Positions 53,692-62,050 are shown, counted from the first letter of the stretch. The stretch is DNA of 64,000 nucleotides from Streptomyces venezuelae (GCF_008642275.1 NZ_CP029189.1:2526001-2590000); one strand, 5' to 3'. Program-made: numbers and translations. Notes: a model not told the origin generated them from the sequence alone.

Positions 53692-53728
53692 GTCCGAATA
53701 CCGGACGCCAGACGTCCGGTGATCGGAC
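53692..53728. promoter_or_regulatory. twin operator GTCCG-N5-CGGAC
   Basis: Two perfect copies of GTCCG-N5-CGGAC (53692-53706 and 53714-53728), centres 22 bp apart, lie in the 133-base divergent gap between the SDR and permease 3 genes. They also generate an 8-bp inverted repeat (53700-53707 with 53713-53720). The repressor is not encoded next to them. Confidence 0.7.
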
Positions 53729-53770
53729 GCTCGGCACACTGACCCCTGCTCCACCCCCGCACCGACAGGC

Positions 53771-55183
53771 ATGCACCCCATGAGCCACAGCAGCACCGTC
53801 GCACCTCCCGAGCCGCCGCGGACCGGTACCGATTCACCCCTCGGCAACGGACTCAAGCAGCGCCACCTCTCGATGATCGCCCTCGGCGGTGTCATCGGTG
53901 CCGGACTCTTCGTCGGCTCCGGCGCCGGCATCGCGGCCGCGGGCCCGTCGATCGTGCTCGCGTACGCCGCTTCCGGGCTGCTCGTGATGTTCGTGATGCG
54001 GATGCTCGGCGAGATGTCCGCCGCCAATCCCGCCTCGGGCTCCTTCTCCGTGCACGCGGAGCGCGCGATCGGGCCCTGGGCCGGATTCACCGCCGGCTGG
54101 ATGTTCTGGATCCTGCTCTGCGTGGGCGTGGCCATCGAGGCCATCGGCGCGGCGCACATCGTGACCGGCTGGTTCCCGGGCACCCCCTCCTGGATGTGGG
54201 TGCTGGTCTTCATGGCGGTGTTCTGCGGCTCCAACCTCGCCGCCGTCTCGAACTTCGGCGAGTTCGAGTTCTGGTTCGCCGCCCTCAAGATCGGCGCGAT
54301 CGCGCTCTTCCTGGGCCTGGGCGTGCTCGCCGTGCTCGGCCTGCTGCCCGGCACCGACTCCCCCGGTACGGCCAACCTGCTGCACGACGGCGGTCTGCTG
54401 CCCCACGGCGTGGACGGCCTGCTCGTCGGGCTGCTGGCCTCGGTCGTCGCGTACGGCGGACTGGAGACGGTGACCATCGCGGCCGCCGAGTCCGAGAACC
54501 CGGTCCAGGGCGTGGCCAAGGCCGTGCGGACCACCATGTGGCGGATCGCCATCGTCTACGTGGGCTCGATGCTGGTCATCGTCACCCTCCTGCCGTGGAA
54601 CGACCCGGCCGTCACGGCGGACGGCCCGTACGCCGCGACCCTGGACCGTCTGGGCATCCCGGCCGCCGGCGAGATCATGAACGTGGTCATCCTGATCGCC
54701 CTGATGTCGGCGATGAACGCCAACATCTACGGCGCCTCGCGCATGGCCTACTCCCTCGTCTCCCGCGGCCAGGGTCCGAAGGCGCTGGGCAAGGCCGGCG
54801 GCGGGGTGCCGCGCCGGGCGGTCCTCGCCTCCTGCGGCTTCGGCTTCGTCACCGTGCTGCTGTCCTACTGGTACCCGGACACCCTGTTCGCCTGGCTGCT
54901 GAACATGGTGGGCGGGGTCATCCTGGTCGTCTGGGGCTTCATCGCCGTCTCGCAGTTCGTGCTGCGCCGCCGGCTGGAGCGCGAGGCCCCCGAGAAGCTG
55001 GTCGTGAAGATGTGGGGCTTCCCCTATCTGACCTGGGTGGCGCTGGCCGGGGTGGCCGGGGTCCTGGTGCTGATGGCCCGGGGCGAGGACACGCGCGTCC
55101 AGGTCGTCTTCACCGGCGGACTGACCGTCGCCCTCGCGGTGGCCGGATACCTCGTGCAGCGCCGGACGGCCGCCGCCCGCTGA
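53771..55183 (+). CDS. APC-family amino acid permease (paralogue 3)
   Basis: A 470-residue permease of the same group: GLKQRHLSMIALGGVIGAGL, FGEFEFWFAALKIGAI, AAAESENPVQGVAKAV, LPWNDPAVTADGPYAATLD and the loop GGGVPRRAVLASCGFGF, which it shares with paralogue 2. ATG at 53771 or, three codons on, 53780 could be the start. A twin dyad operator lies just upstream, which sets its control apart from the other two copies. It ends at a T-tract terminator before the superoxide dismutase gene. Confidence 0.93.
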   Translation: MHPMSHSSTVAPPEPPRTGTDSPLGNGLKQRHLSMIALGGVIGAGLFVGSGAGIAAAGPSIVLAYAASGLLVMFVMRMLGEMSAANPASGSFSVHAERAIGPWAGFTAGWMFWILLCVGVAIEAIGAAHIVTGWFPGTPSWMWVLVFMAVFCGSNLAAVSNFGEFEFWFAALKIGAIALFLGLGVLAVLGLLPGTDSPGTANLLHDGGLLPHGVDGLLVGLLASVVAYGGLETVTIAAAESENPVQGVAKAVRTTMWRIAIVYVGSMLVIVTLLPWNDPAVTADGPYAATLDRLGIPAAGEIMNVVILIALMSAMNANIYGASRMAYSLVSRGQGPKALGKAGGGVPRRAVLASCGFGFVTVLLSYWYPDTLFAWLLNMVGGVILVVWGFIAVSQFVLRRRLEREAPEKLVVKMWGFPYLTWVALAGVAGVLVLMARGEDTRVQVVFTGGLTVALAVAGYLVQRRTAAAR

Positions 55184-55197
55184 CAGTCCCTCAACCG

Positions 55198-55239
55198 CAG
55201 GTGGGCCCCGTGCGTTCGCACGGGGCCCACCTGCTTTTT
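55198..55239 (+). terminator. terminator of permease 3 with T tract
   Basis: A perfect 16-bp stem (55198-55213 with 55218-55233), loop GTTC, is followed by CTTTTT. This is a textbook intrinsic terminator and is rare in this GC-rich window because of its T run. Confidence 0.95.
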
Positions 55240-55256
55240 ACAGAGGTAACCCTTAC

Positions 55257-55307
55257 GTGTGAGGCGGAATAGATGCTGCTAGCGTGCAGTTGCGCATTAA
55301 TTGCAAT
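55257..55307 (+). promoter_or_regulatory. sod promoter with candidate Nur (Fur-family) box
   Basis: GTGTGA (55257-55262) and TAGCGT (55280-55285) are separated by 17 bases. Directly downstream, TTGC-N9-GCAA (55290-55306) containing the palindrome ATTGCAAT (55300-55307) resembles Nur-binding sites that repress Fe-SOD genes in Streptomyces in the presence of nickel (published for S. coelicolor sodF, from memory). Confidence 0.55.
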
Positions 55308-55343
55308 AAGCGATTGGCACGCCGAGGGGACCGGATAACACGC

Positions 55344-56000
55344 ATGGCCATCTACACGCTTCCTGAGCTTCCGTACGACTACGCGGCGCTGGAGCCGGTG
55401 ATCAACCCGCAGATCATCGAGCTGCACCACGACAAGCACCACGCGGCCTACGTCACGGGCGCCAACAACACGCTGGAGCAGCTGGCGGAGGCTCGCGACA
55501 AGGAGAACTGGGGCGCCCTCAACGGCCTGGAGAAGAACCTCGCGTTCCACCTCTCCGGCCACATCCTCCACAGCATCTACTGGCACAACATGGCCAGCCC
55601 GAAGACCGGCGAGGGCGGCGGCGAGCCCACCGCGGCCGACGGCCTGGGCGACCTGGCCGACGCGATCACCGAGTCCTTCGGCTCCTTCGCGAAGTTCAAG
55701 AAGCAGCTGACCTTCGCCTCCTCCGCCACCCAGGGCTCCGGCTGGGGCGTGCTCGCGTACGAGCCCGTCAGCGGCCGCCTGGTCGTCGAGCAGGTCTACG
55801 ACCACCAGGGCAACGTGGGCGTCGCCAGCACCCCGATCCTGGTCTTCGACGCCTGGGAGCACGCCTTCTACCTTCAGTACAAGAACCAGAAGGTGGACTT
55901 CATCGAGGCGATGTGGAACGTCGTCAACTGGCAGGACGTGTCCAAGCGCTACGCCGACGCCAAGGCGAACACCCCGCTGCTGATCCCCGCCAAGGGCTGA
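55344..56000 (+). CDS. sodF: superoxide dismutase (Fe/Mn family; Fe-type likely)
   Basis: A 218-residue enzyme dismutating superoxide. Metal ligands are seen as His in [12 protein letters not shown] and in [14 protein letters not shown], and Asp and His in [16 protein letters not shown]. The start [18 protein letters not shown] is the conserved N-terminus. The motif [11 protein letters not shown] is typical of the cambialistic/iron type. In Streptomyces this enzyme is expressed when nickel is scarce, in balance with the nickel enzyme SodN (family knowledge), which fits the Nur-like box just upstream. It is monocistronic, with a bidirectional terminator after it. Confidence 0.96.
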   Translation: MAIYTLPELPYDYAALEPVINPQIIELHHDKHHAAYVTGANNTLEQLAEARDKENWGALNGLEKNLAFHLSGHILHSIYWHNMASPKTGEGGGEPTAADGLGDLADAITESFGSFAKFKKQLTFASSATQGSGWGVLAYEPVSGRLVVEQVYDHQGNVGVASTPILVFDAWEHAFYLQYKNQKVDFIEAMWNVVNWQDVSKRYADAKANTPLLIPAKG

Positions 56001-56069
56001 TCGCAGCGCCGCAAGCCCGTCCGCCTCGTGATCGTCTTCTCAACCTTCACCGGCGGGCGTGCCCAGCGG

Positions 56070-56104
56070 AAGACCCCCGTGAGGACGTGACTCACGGGGG
56101 TCTT
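56070..56104. terminator. bidirectional terminator between sod and nitroreductase-like gene
   Basis: A perfect 14-bp stem (56070-56083 with 56091-56104) with a 7-base loop lies between the convergent genes. Confidence 0.9.
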
Positions 56105-56135
56105 CTGTGTGTGACGCCCTCCCGGGCCGACTCGC

Positions 56136-56780
56136 TCAGTCGAAGCGGGGACCCTGGGTACGGGTGCGCTTGATCTCGTAGAAGCCGGGCGTGGAGGCGA
56201 CGAGCAGGGTGCCGTCCCAGAGCCGGGCCGCGGCCTCGCCGCGCGGGGTCGGGGTGACCACCGGACCGAAGAAGGCCACATCGCCCTCCGCGCCCGGAAC
56301 GGAGATCACCGGGGTGCCGACCTCCTGGCCCACCCGGTCGATGCCGTCGTTGTGCGAGGCCCGCAGCACCTCGTCGTACTCGTCCGAGTCGGCGTACGCG
56401 AGCAGCTCGGCGGGCAGGCCGACCTCGGCCAGCGCCTCGGCTATCACCTCGCGGGTCGGGCCCTTCTCGTCGTTGTGGATGCGGGTGCCGAGCGCGGTGT
56501 AGAGCTTGCCGGTGACTTCCTCGCCGTGCTTCTGCTGGGCCGCTATGACCACGCGCACCGGGGCCCAGCCCTTGGGGCCGAGCAGCTCGCGGTAGACCTC
56601 GGGCAGCTCGTCGAGCTTGTTCTCGTTGAGCACCGCGAGGCTCATCACGTGCCAGCGGACCTCGACGTCGCGGACCTTCTCGACCTCGACCATCCAGCGG
56701 GACGTCATCCAGGCCCACGGGCAGAGCGGGTCGAACCAGAAGTCGACCGGGGTCTTCTCACGCACCTGGGTGTCGGTCAT
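56136..56780 (-). CDS. DsbA-like mycothiol-dependent nitroreductase family protein (Rv2466c-like)
   Basis: A 214-residue thioredoxin-fold protein with a DsbA-type helical insert. The active-site region near residue 20 is DFWFDPLCPWAWMTSRW. The mycobacterial member Rv2466c has CPWC there (from memory), while this one has CPWA, so only the nucleophilic Cys remains. The protein would then have to resolve mixed disulfides with mycothiol. The cis-Pro segment is VGTPVISVPG. The ATG at 56780 has a GAGGAG site. It is divergent from pepN, 138 bases away. A role in redox protection or nitro-compound reduction is inferred from the family. Confidence 0.88.
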   Translation of the reverse strand: MTDTQVREKTPVDFWFDPLCPWAWMTSRWMVEVEKVRDVEVRWHVMSLAVLNENKLDELPEVYRELLGPKGWAPVRVVIAAQQKHGEEVTGKLYTALGTRIHNDEKGPTREVIAEALAEVGLPAELLAYADSDEYDEVLRASHNDGIDRVGQEVGTPVISVPGAEGDVAFFGPVVTPTPRGEAAARLWDGTLLVASTPGFYEIKRTRTQGPRFD

Positions 56781-56918
56781 GTCTCTCCTCAATCTCGGCA
56801 GGGGGGCAAAAGGGCATCACTGGGCTCACGTTCCCCGTCACCAACCAGTACCGGGTGGCGCGCATTCCCTCGTGCGAGGATTCGACACAAGAACGCGATC
56901 ACGCACGAAGGAGTGCAC

Positions 56919-59474
56919 GTGCCCGGAGAGAATCTGTCCCGCGACGAGGCCCGCGAGCGGGCCGAGCTGCTGTCCGTCGACGCGTACGAGGTGGTCCTCG
57001 ACATCCGGTCCGCGGTGGACGAGGCCGAACCGGCAGAGGGTCCGCGGACCTTCCGCTCGGTGACGACGATCCGCTTCCGGGCAGCCGGGACCGGCGCTTC
57101 CACCTTCGCGGACCTGATCGCGCCCTCGGTGAACGCCGTCACCCTGAACGGGCGCGCGCTGGACGTGGCCGCCGTCTTCGACGGCGCCCGGATCGCCCTC
57201 GACGGCCTGGCCTCCGAGAACGTCCTCGTGGTGGACGCGAACTGCGCCTACAGCCGGACGGGCGAGGGCCTGCACCGGTTCGTGGACCCGGAGGACGGCG
57301 AGGTCTACCTCTACACCCAGTACGAGCCGGCCGACGCGCGGCGGGTGTACGCGAACTTCGAGCAGCCCGACCTGAAGGCCCCGTACCGCTTCGAGGTGAC
57401 GGCTCCCGAGGGCTGGCAGGTGTGGAGCAACGGCGCGGAGGAGTCCCGCGAGGCGGGTGTCTGGCGGTTCGCGGAGACCGCGCCGATCTCCACGTACATC
57501 ACGTGCGTGGTCGCGGGCCCCTACCACTACGTGACGGACACCTACACGCGCGGGGACCTGACCATCCCGCTGGGCGCGATGTGCCGCAAGGGCCTGGCGA
57601 AGCACTTCGACGCGGACGACGTCTTCCTCGTCACCAAGCAGGGCTTCGACCTGTTCCACGAGATCTTCGACTACCCCTACCCCTTCGGGAAGTACGACCA
57701 GGCCTTCGTGCCGGAGTACAACCTGGGCGCGATGGAGAACCCGGGGCTGGTGACCTTCCGCGAGGAGTACATCTTCCGCGGCAAGGTCACGCAGGCCTCG
57801 TACGAGGCGCGCGCGAACGTCATCCTGCACGAGATGGCGCACATGTGGTTCGGCGACCTGGTCACCATGAAGTGGTGGGACGACCTGTGGCTGAAGGAGT
57901 CCTTCGCCGACTTCATGGGCTCGTTCGGGCTCGTCGAGGCCACCCGCTTCGACCAGGCGTGGATCACCTTCGCCAACCGCCGCAAGTCGTGGGCCTACCG
58001 GGCCGACCAGCTGCCGTCCACGCACCCGATCACGGCCGACATCCGTGACCTGGAGGATGCCAAGCTGAACTTCGACGGCATCACGTACGCCAAGGGCGCC
58101 TCGGTGCTCAAGCAGCTCGTCGCCTACGTGGGACGGGAGGCCTTCCTGGAGGGCGCCCGGCGCTACTTCAAGGCCAACGCGTACGGGAACACGACGCTGG
58201 ACGACCTGCTGTCGGTGCTCGCGGAGGTCTCCGGCCGGGACATGGCGCAGTGGTCGCGGGCGTGGCTGCAGACCGCTGGTGTGAACGCGCTGACCCCGGT
58301 GCTCACCTACGACGCGGGCGGCCGGGTGACGGAACTGGCCGTCGTGCAGGAGGGCGAGGAGCTGCGCCCGCACCGGGTCGCGGTGGGCCTGTACCGGCTG
58401 GAGTCCGACGGGACGCTGGTCCGCTACGCGCGGGCCGACGTGGACGTGTCGGGTGCGCGGACGGTCGTCACGGAGCTGGCGGGCGCGGAGCGTCCCGACC
58501 TGGTCCTGGTCAACGACGAGGACCTGACCTACTGCAAGATCCGCTTCGACGAGGGCTCGCTGGCCACCCTGCGGGCGCACCTCGGGGACCTGACGGACCC
58601 GCTCGCGCGGGCTCTGTGCTGGTCGGCGCTGTGGAACCTGACGCGCGACGGGCTGATGCCGGCGCGGGACTTCATCGCACTGGTCCTCGCGCACGCGGGC
58701 CGCGAGAGCGATGTCGGCGTCCTGCAGATGCTGCACACGCAGGCCCTGACCTCGGTCACCCACTACGCGGCCGCGGACTGGCGCGAGCAGGGCGGCCGGG
58801 AGCTGGCGGCGGGCGCGCTGCACGAGCTGCGGGCAGCGGCGCCGGGGTCGGAGCACCAGCTGACGTGGGCCCGCTTCTTCGCGGCGAGCGCGACGACGGA
58901 GGGCGACTTCCAGCTGCTGCTGGGGCTGCTGGAGGGCTCGGCGCGGATCGACGGGCTGGAGGTGGACCAGGAGCTGCGCTGGGACTTCCTGCTGCCGCTG
59001 ACCGCGCACGGGGCGGTGGACGAGGCGGTGCTCGCCGCCGAACTGGCACGCGACGACACGGCCTCGGGCAAGCGGCACCAGGTGCGGTGCCTGGCGGCGC
59101 GGCCCTCGCAGGCGGTCAAGGACCAGGCGTGGGCGGCGGTGGTCGAGTCGGACGCGCTGTCGAACGCGCTGGCCGAGGCGACGATCGCGGGTATGCAGCA
59201 GTCCTCGCAGCGTGGCCTGCTGGCGGCCTACGCGGGGCGCTACTTCGAGGTGATCGAGCGGGTGTGGGCGGACCGGTCGATCCAGATCGGCATGGACGTG
59301 GTGAGGGGGCTGTACCCGTCGCTGCAGGGCGACTCGGCCACGCTGGAGGCCACCGACGCGTGGCTCGCCGCGCACGCCGATGCGGCTCCGGCCCTGCGCC
59401 GCCTGGTACTGGAGTCCCGCGACGACCTGGCCCGGGCCCTGCGCGCCCAGGCCTGCGACGCGGCGGCCGCCTAG
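56919..59474 (+). CDS. pepN: aminopeptidase N (M1 family zinc metallopeptidase)
   Basis: A cytoplasmic M1 aminopeptidase of 851 residues. The exopeptidase signature NLGAMENPGLVTF near residue 269 and the zinc site HEMAHMWFGDLV (His-Glu-x2-His) with the downstream Glu in WLKESFADF are intact. A long helical C-terminal domain follows, as in PepN. GTG at 56919 has a textbook AAGGAG five bases upstream; the open frame upstream overlaps the divergent gene and is not used. It releases N-terminal amino acids during peptide turnover. A REP-like palindrome lies 40 bases after its stop. Confidence 0.97.
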   Translation: MPGENLSRDEARERAELLSVDAYEVVLDIRSAVDEAEPAEGPRTFRSVTTIRFRAAGTGASTFADLIAPSVNAVTLNGRALDVAAVFDGARIALDGLASENVLVVDANCAYSRTGEGLHRFVDPEDGEVYLYTQYEPADARRVYANFEQPDLKAPYRFEVTAPEGWQVWSNGAEESREAGVWRFAETAPISTYITCVVAGPYHYVTDTYTRGDLTIPLGAMCRKGLAKHFDADDVFLVTKQGFDLFHEIFDYPYPFGKYDQAFVPEYNLGAMENPGLVTFREEYIFRGKVTQASYEARANVILHEMAHMWFGDLVTMKWWDDLWLKESFADFMGSFGLVEATRFDQAWITFANRRKSWAYRADQLPSTHPITADIRDLEDAKLNFDGITYAKGASVLKQLVAYVGREAFLEGARRYFKANAYGNTTLDDLLSVLAEVSGRDMAQWSRAWLQTAGVNALTPVLTYDAGGRVTELAVVQEGEELRPHRVAVGLYRLESDGTLVRYARADVDVSGARTVVTELAGAERPDLVLVNDEDLTYCKIRFDEGSLATLRAHLGDLTDPLARALCWSALWNLTRDGLMPARDFIALVLAHAGRESDVGVLQMLHTQALTSVTHYAAADWREQGGRELAAGALHELRAAAPGSEHQLTWARFFAASATTEGDFQLLLGLLEGSARIDGLEVDQELRWDFLLPLTAHGAVDEAVLAAELARDDTASGKRHQVRCLAARPSQAVKDQAWAAVVESDALSNALAEATIAGMQQSSQRGLLAAYAGRYFEVIERVWADRSIQIGMDVVRGLYPSLQGDSATLEATDAWLAAHADAAPALRRLVLESRDDLARALRAQACDAAAA

Positions 59475-59514
59475 CCCGCGGCGCCGCTGCCGGGGCTCGG
59501 TCCCGGACCCCGCG

Positions 59515-59562
59515 CCTCGAACGCCGGCGAGGCTGAGCTTTCAGCCCGTCCGGCGTTCGAGG
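59515..59562. repeat. REP-like intergenic palindrome
   Basis: The outer arms CCTCGAACGCCGG/CCGGCGTTCGAGG are perfect over 13 bp, with an inner GGCTGA/TCAGCC stem and a GCTT loop. I recall very similar sequences scattered between genes in many Streptomyces genomes. It may also terminate pepN. Confidence 0.75.
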
Positions 59563-59635
59563 ACCGGCTCCGTGCAGGGGTAGCCCATACGGGCGCATCC
59601 CATCGGCAGTCGAACGCCCGTACTTTAGCCCCAGC

Positions 59636-59664
59636 TTGTCCGGATTTGTCGACGAGCGTGTAAC
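59636..59664 (+). promoter_or_regulatory. candidate promoter of the AbiEi-like gene
   Basis: TTGTCC (59636-59641) and TGTAAC (59659-59664) with a 17-base spacer lie 41 bases before the start codon. Confidence 0.45.
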
Positions 59665-59704
59665 AGGGGTTAGCAAGGCCATGGCCTGAGGGAATCACCG
59701 CGTC

Positions 59705-60667
59705 ATGAACCACAACGCACCCCTCCCCCTCGCGCACCTCACCGGCAGCCGCCCCCGCGTGCTGACCCTCGCCCAGCTGCGCGAGCACGGCGTCACCGCC
59801 TCCGACGCGGCCGGGCGCCCCTGGCAGCAGATCCTGCCCGGGGTCTTCCTGCTGCACGCCGGTCCCGCGACCAGCGAGGAGCGGCTGCACGCGGCGCTGC
59901 TCTACGCGGGGCGGCGCGGCGGCGGCGAGGTCATGATCACCGGGCTGGCGGCGCTCGCGCTGTACCGGTTCAGCTCCGCGCCCCCGCTGCTCGCCCTCTC
60001 GCACATCGACGTCCTCGTGCCCGGCACCCGGCGGCTGCGTTCGACCGGGGACGTGCGGATCGTACGGACGCACACCCCGCCGAGGTCCCAGGAGGTGACC
60101 GGGCTGCCGGTGGTGCCCGTCGCGCGGGCCGTCGCCGACGCCGTCACCCAGCTCTCCGACGCCGGCACCGTACGCCGCCTGCTGAGCGAGGCCGTCCGGG
60201 GCGGGCACTGCGAACCGGCAGCCGTGGTACGGGAGCTGACGGTGGCCCGGCTGCTGAACCGGCCGCACGTGGTCGACGCGGTCGAGTCGCTGCTCGCGGA
60301 GGGCCGGGCCATCGCCGAGGACCGGCTGTACCACGTCGTACGCGGCTACGAGCTCCCCGATCCGGTGTGGAACGTCGACCTGAGGCTGCCCGGCGGCCCG
60401 CACCTCGGCGGGATCGACGCGTACTGGCCCGAGCAGGCCGTCGCCGTCGAGATCGACACCCGCGCCCCGCGCCAGGGCGAGGACGAGCAGTGGTCCGAGT
60501 CGGTGCGCAAGCGCGAGACGCTGGAGCGGCTGGGGGTGACCGTCATCCACGTCACCCCGCGCAAGCTCCGCGACTGGCCCGAGCAGCAGGCCGCGGTCAT
60601 CCGGACCGCCCTGACGGCCTCCGACGACCGGGAGCCCGCCGCCTACCTGGTGGTCCTGCCCAGGTGA
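59705..60667 (+). CDS. AbiEi-like N-terminal domain with PD-(D/E)XK/DUF559-like C-terminus
   Basis: A 320-residue protein of a group common in actinomycetes and usually called hypothetical. The N-terminus (VLTLAQLREHGVTASDAAGRPW, QQILPGVFLLH) resembles the winged-helix AbiEi antitoxin domain, and the middle (GLPVVPVARAVADAV) matches the following AbiEi-like region. The C-terminus has GGIDAYWPEQAVAVEID followed by RKRETLERLGVTVIHVTPRKL, the layout of a small restriction-endonuclease-like fold. No toxin gene (AbiEii-like) is next to it, so a role in toxin-antitoxin systems is not supported here. Its 3' end overlaps the convergent gene by 25 bases. Confidence 0.72.
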   Translation: MNHNAPLPLAHLTGSRPRVLTLAQLREHGVTASDAAGRPWQQILPGVFLLHAGPATSEERLHAALLYAGRRGGGEVMITGLAALALYRFSSAPPLLALSHIDVLVPGTRRLRSTGDVRIVRTHTPPRSQEVTGLPVVPVARAVADAVTQLSDAGTVRRLLSEAVRGGHCEPAAVVRELTVARLLNRPHVVDAVESLLAEGRAIAEDRLYHVVRGYELPDPVWNVDLRLPGGPHLGGIDAYWPEQAVAVEIDTRAPRQGEDEQWSESVRKRETLERLGVTVIHVTPRKLRDWPEQQAAVIRTALTASDDREPAAYLVVLPR

Positions 60668-61530
60668 GGCGAGTACTCCGGGGTGCTCCAGAGCAGCCGC
60701 CCCGGGTGCACGCTCTCCACCACCGACTCCACCCGGAAGCGGGTGCGGCGGATCCCGTCGGCCGCGAACTCGGTCCGGGCCCGGCCGCTGAGCTGGAGGA
60801 CCGCCCCGCTCTCCCAGTCCGGGAAGAGCAGCCCGGCCCGCGGATCGGCCGTCAGATTGCCCAGGGTCAGGAACATGGCGTTGCCCGCGTAGTCCGGCCA
60901 GGCCAGCTCGACCGGGGAGAGCACCTCGACGAAGCCCGGCAGCCCGCCCCGGTGACTGGCGTCGGCCCCGTCCGCCTCCGCCGTGGTGGCGACGAAGAAG
61001 GTGTCGGCGCCGCGTACGGTCTCCTGCTGGCCGGGGGTCAGCGCCTCCCCGCGCCGCAGCACACCCGCCCCCTGCCGGGCGAGCTCCAGCGGCTCCCTCT
61101 TCTGCAGGTACTTGGGGCAGTTGGCGAAGACCTGCTCGGCCAGGACCGCGAAGCCTCCCCGGGTCACCTCCAGGGTTCCGTTCAGCCGCATCCGGCGCCG
61201 CGTGCGCGGGTCGAGCGCGATGGTCCCGACCCGGGTCCCCACAACGGCCAGCGCGTCGGCGAGCGGATCGCCCGCCGGAGGACCGCCGGCGACCGCGATC
61301 CGGTCCGGCCCGGTGGCCCGCACGAATCCGGGCGCACCGGTCAGCAGCGAGGCCCACATCCGCCCGGCGCCGTCGGCGGCGCCGACGACCAGGTGCGGCT
61401 GGAGTTCCAGGAAGGCCGCGGCGACGTCGCGGATGCCCGTGCCGATCGAGCGGCCGACGTGCTCGGCCTGCGCGCGCACGCCGACCCGCTCCTGCACCGC
61501 CAGCGACCCCCAGTGGTAGACGCCGCCCAT
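60643..61530 (-). CDS. pyridoxamine 5'-phosphate oxidase-family (FMN-binding split barrel) protein
   Basis: A 295-residue protein with the split-barrel flavin fold. It is recognisable from FLELQPHLVVGAADGAGRMWAS at the N-terminus, then VFANCPKYLQKREP in the middle and GNAMFLTLGNLTADPRAGL with LLFPDWESGAVLQLSGRA in the C-terminal half. It resembles bacterial proteins with two PNPOx-like halves that bind flavin or F420, and is probably a redox enzyme of unknown substrate. The start overlaps the VOC stop by one base (TAATG at 61528-61532), showing translational coupling. The stop overlaps the convergent AbiEi-like gene by 25 bases. Confidence 0.85.
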   Translation of the reverse strand: MGGVYHWGSLAVQERVGVRAQAEHVGRSIGTGIRDVAAAFLELQPHLVVGAADGAGRMWASLLTGAPGFVRATGPDRIAVAGGPPAGDPLADALAVVGTRVGTIALDPRTRRRMRLNGTLEVTRGGFAVLAEQVFANCPKYLQKREPLELARQGAGVLRRGEALTPGQQETVRGADTFFVATTAEADGADASHRGGLPGFVEVLSPVELAWPDYAGNAMFLTLGNLTADPRAGLLFPDWESGAVLQLSGRARTEFAADGIRRTRFRVESVVESVHPGRLLWSTPEYSPHLGRTTR

Positions 61531-61988
61531 TAGAAGAATCCGCAGGTCGGCGCCCCCGCGGTGGGGGCGGGCGCGTCTTCGGCGCCGGTCGGTACGGAGA
61601 TCTCCAGGCGGGTGCCGTCGGGGTCGTGGAAGAAGATCCCGCCGGAAGCCGCGCCTTCGCGGTGCGCGACGACCCCCTCGTAGGCGAAGGCGACGCCCAG
61701 CCCGCGCAGCCGCTCCTCGTACGCGCGCACCTCCTCGACCGCGCCGGCCGAGAACGCCAGGTGGTGCAGTCCGGCTGCGGCCGGGTCGTAGGCGCCGTCG
61801 GCCTGCTGCCAGAGCGTGAGGACGAGCTCGCCGTCCCGGCCGAGGAAGGCGAAGCGGCGGCCCTCCTCCTTGCCCTCTCCGAGCACCTGGAAGTCGAGGG
61901 CGTCCCGGTAGAAGGCGAGCGAGCGCTCCAGATCGGTGACGTTCAGGCCGACGTGCCCGGTGCGGAGCTTGCTGATGGCGGTGGTCAT
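61530..61988 (-). CDS. VOC (glyoxalase/dioxygenase fold) protein
   Basis: A 152-residue metal-binding VOC domain protein. The first beta-alpha-beta unit is GHVGLNVTDLERSLAFYRDAL with a metal-type His, and the second has LHHLAFSAGAVEEV and IFFHDPDGTRLEI with His and Glu. It may be a glyoxalase-like isomerase, a dioxygenase or a resistance protein; the substrate is unknown. It is the first gene of a two-gene operon with the flavin-type oxidase and is divergent from the CGNR regulator, whose binding site probably lies in the shared gap. Confidence 0.88.
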   Translation of the reverse strand: MTTAISKLRTGHVGLNVTDLERSLAFYRDALDFQVLGEGKEEGRRFAFLGRDGELVLTLWQQADGAYDPAAAGLHHLAFSAGAVEEVRAYEERLRGLGVAFAYEGVVAHREGAASGGIFFHDPDGTRLEISVPTGAEDAPAPTAGAPTCGFF

Positions 61989-62022
61989 GACGGGTCCTTC
62001 CCCGGAGACGGCGCAACGGTTC

Positions 62023-62050
62023 TAACCTTCTAAATTCAAGTTAAAGGTTA
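62023..62050. promoter_or_regulatory. dyad operator between VOC operon and CGNR gene
   Basis: TAACCTT (62023-62029) and AAGGTTA (62044-62050) form a perfect 7-bp inverted repeat with a 14-base spacer in the 121-base divergent gap. The stretch is AT-rich against its surroundings, as promoters and operators tend to be. Confidence 0.6.

Noticed and set aside
59705..60667. Complete AbiE toxin-antitoxin system
   Set aside because: Only an AbiEi-like domain is present; the neighbouring genes are pepN and a flavin-type oxidase, not a nucleotidyltransferase toxin.
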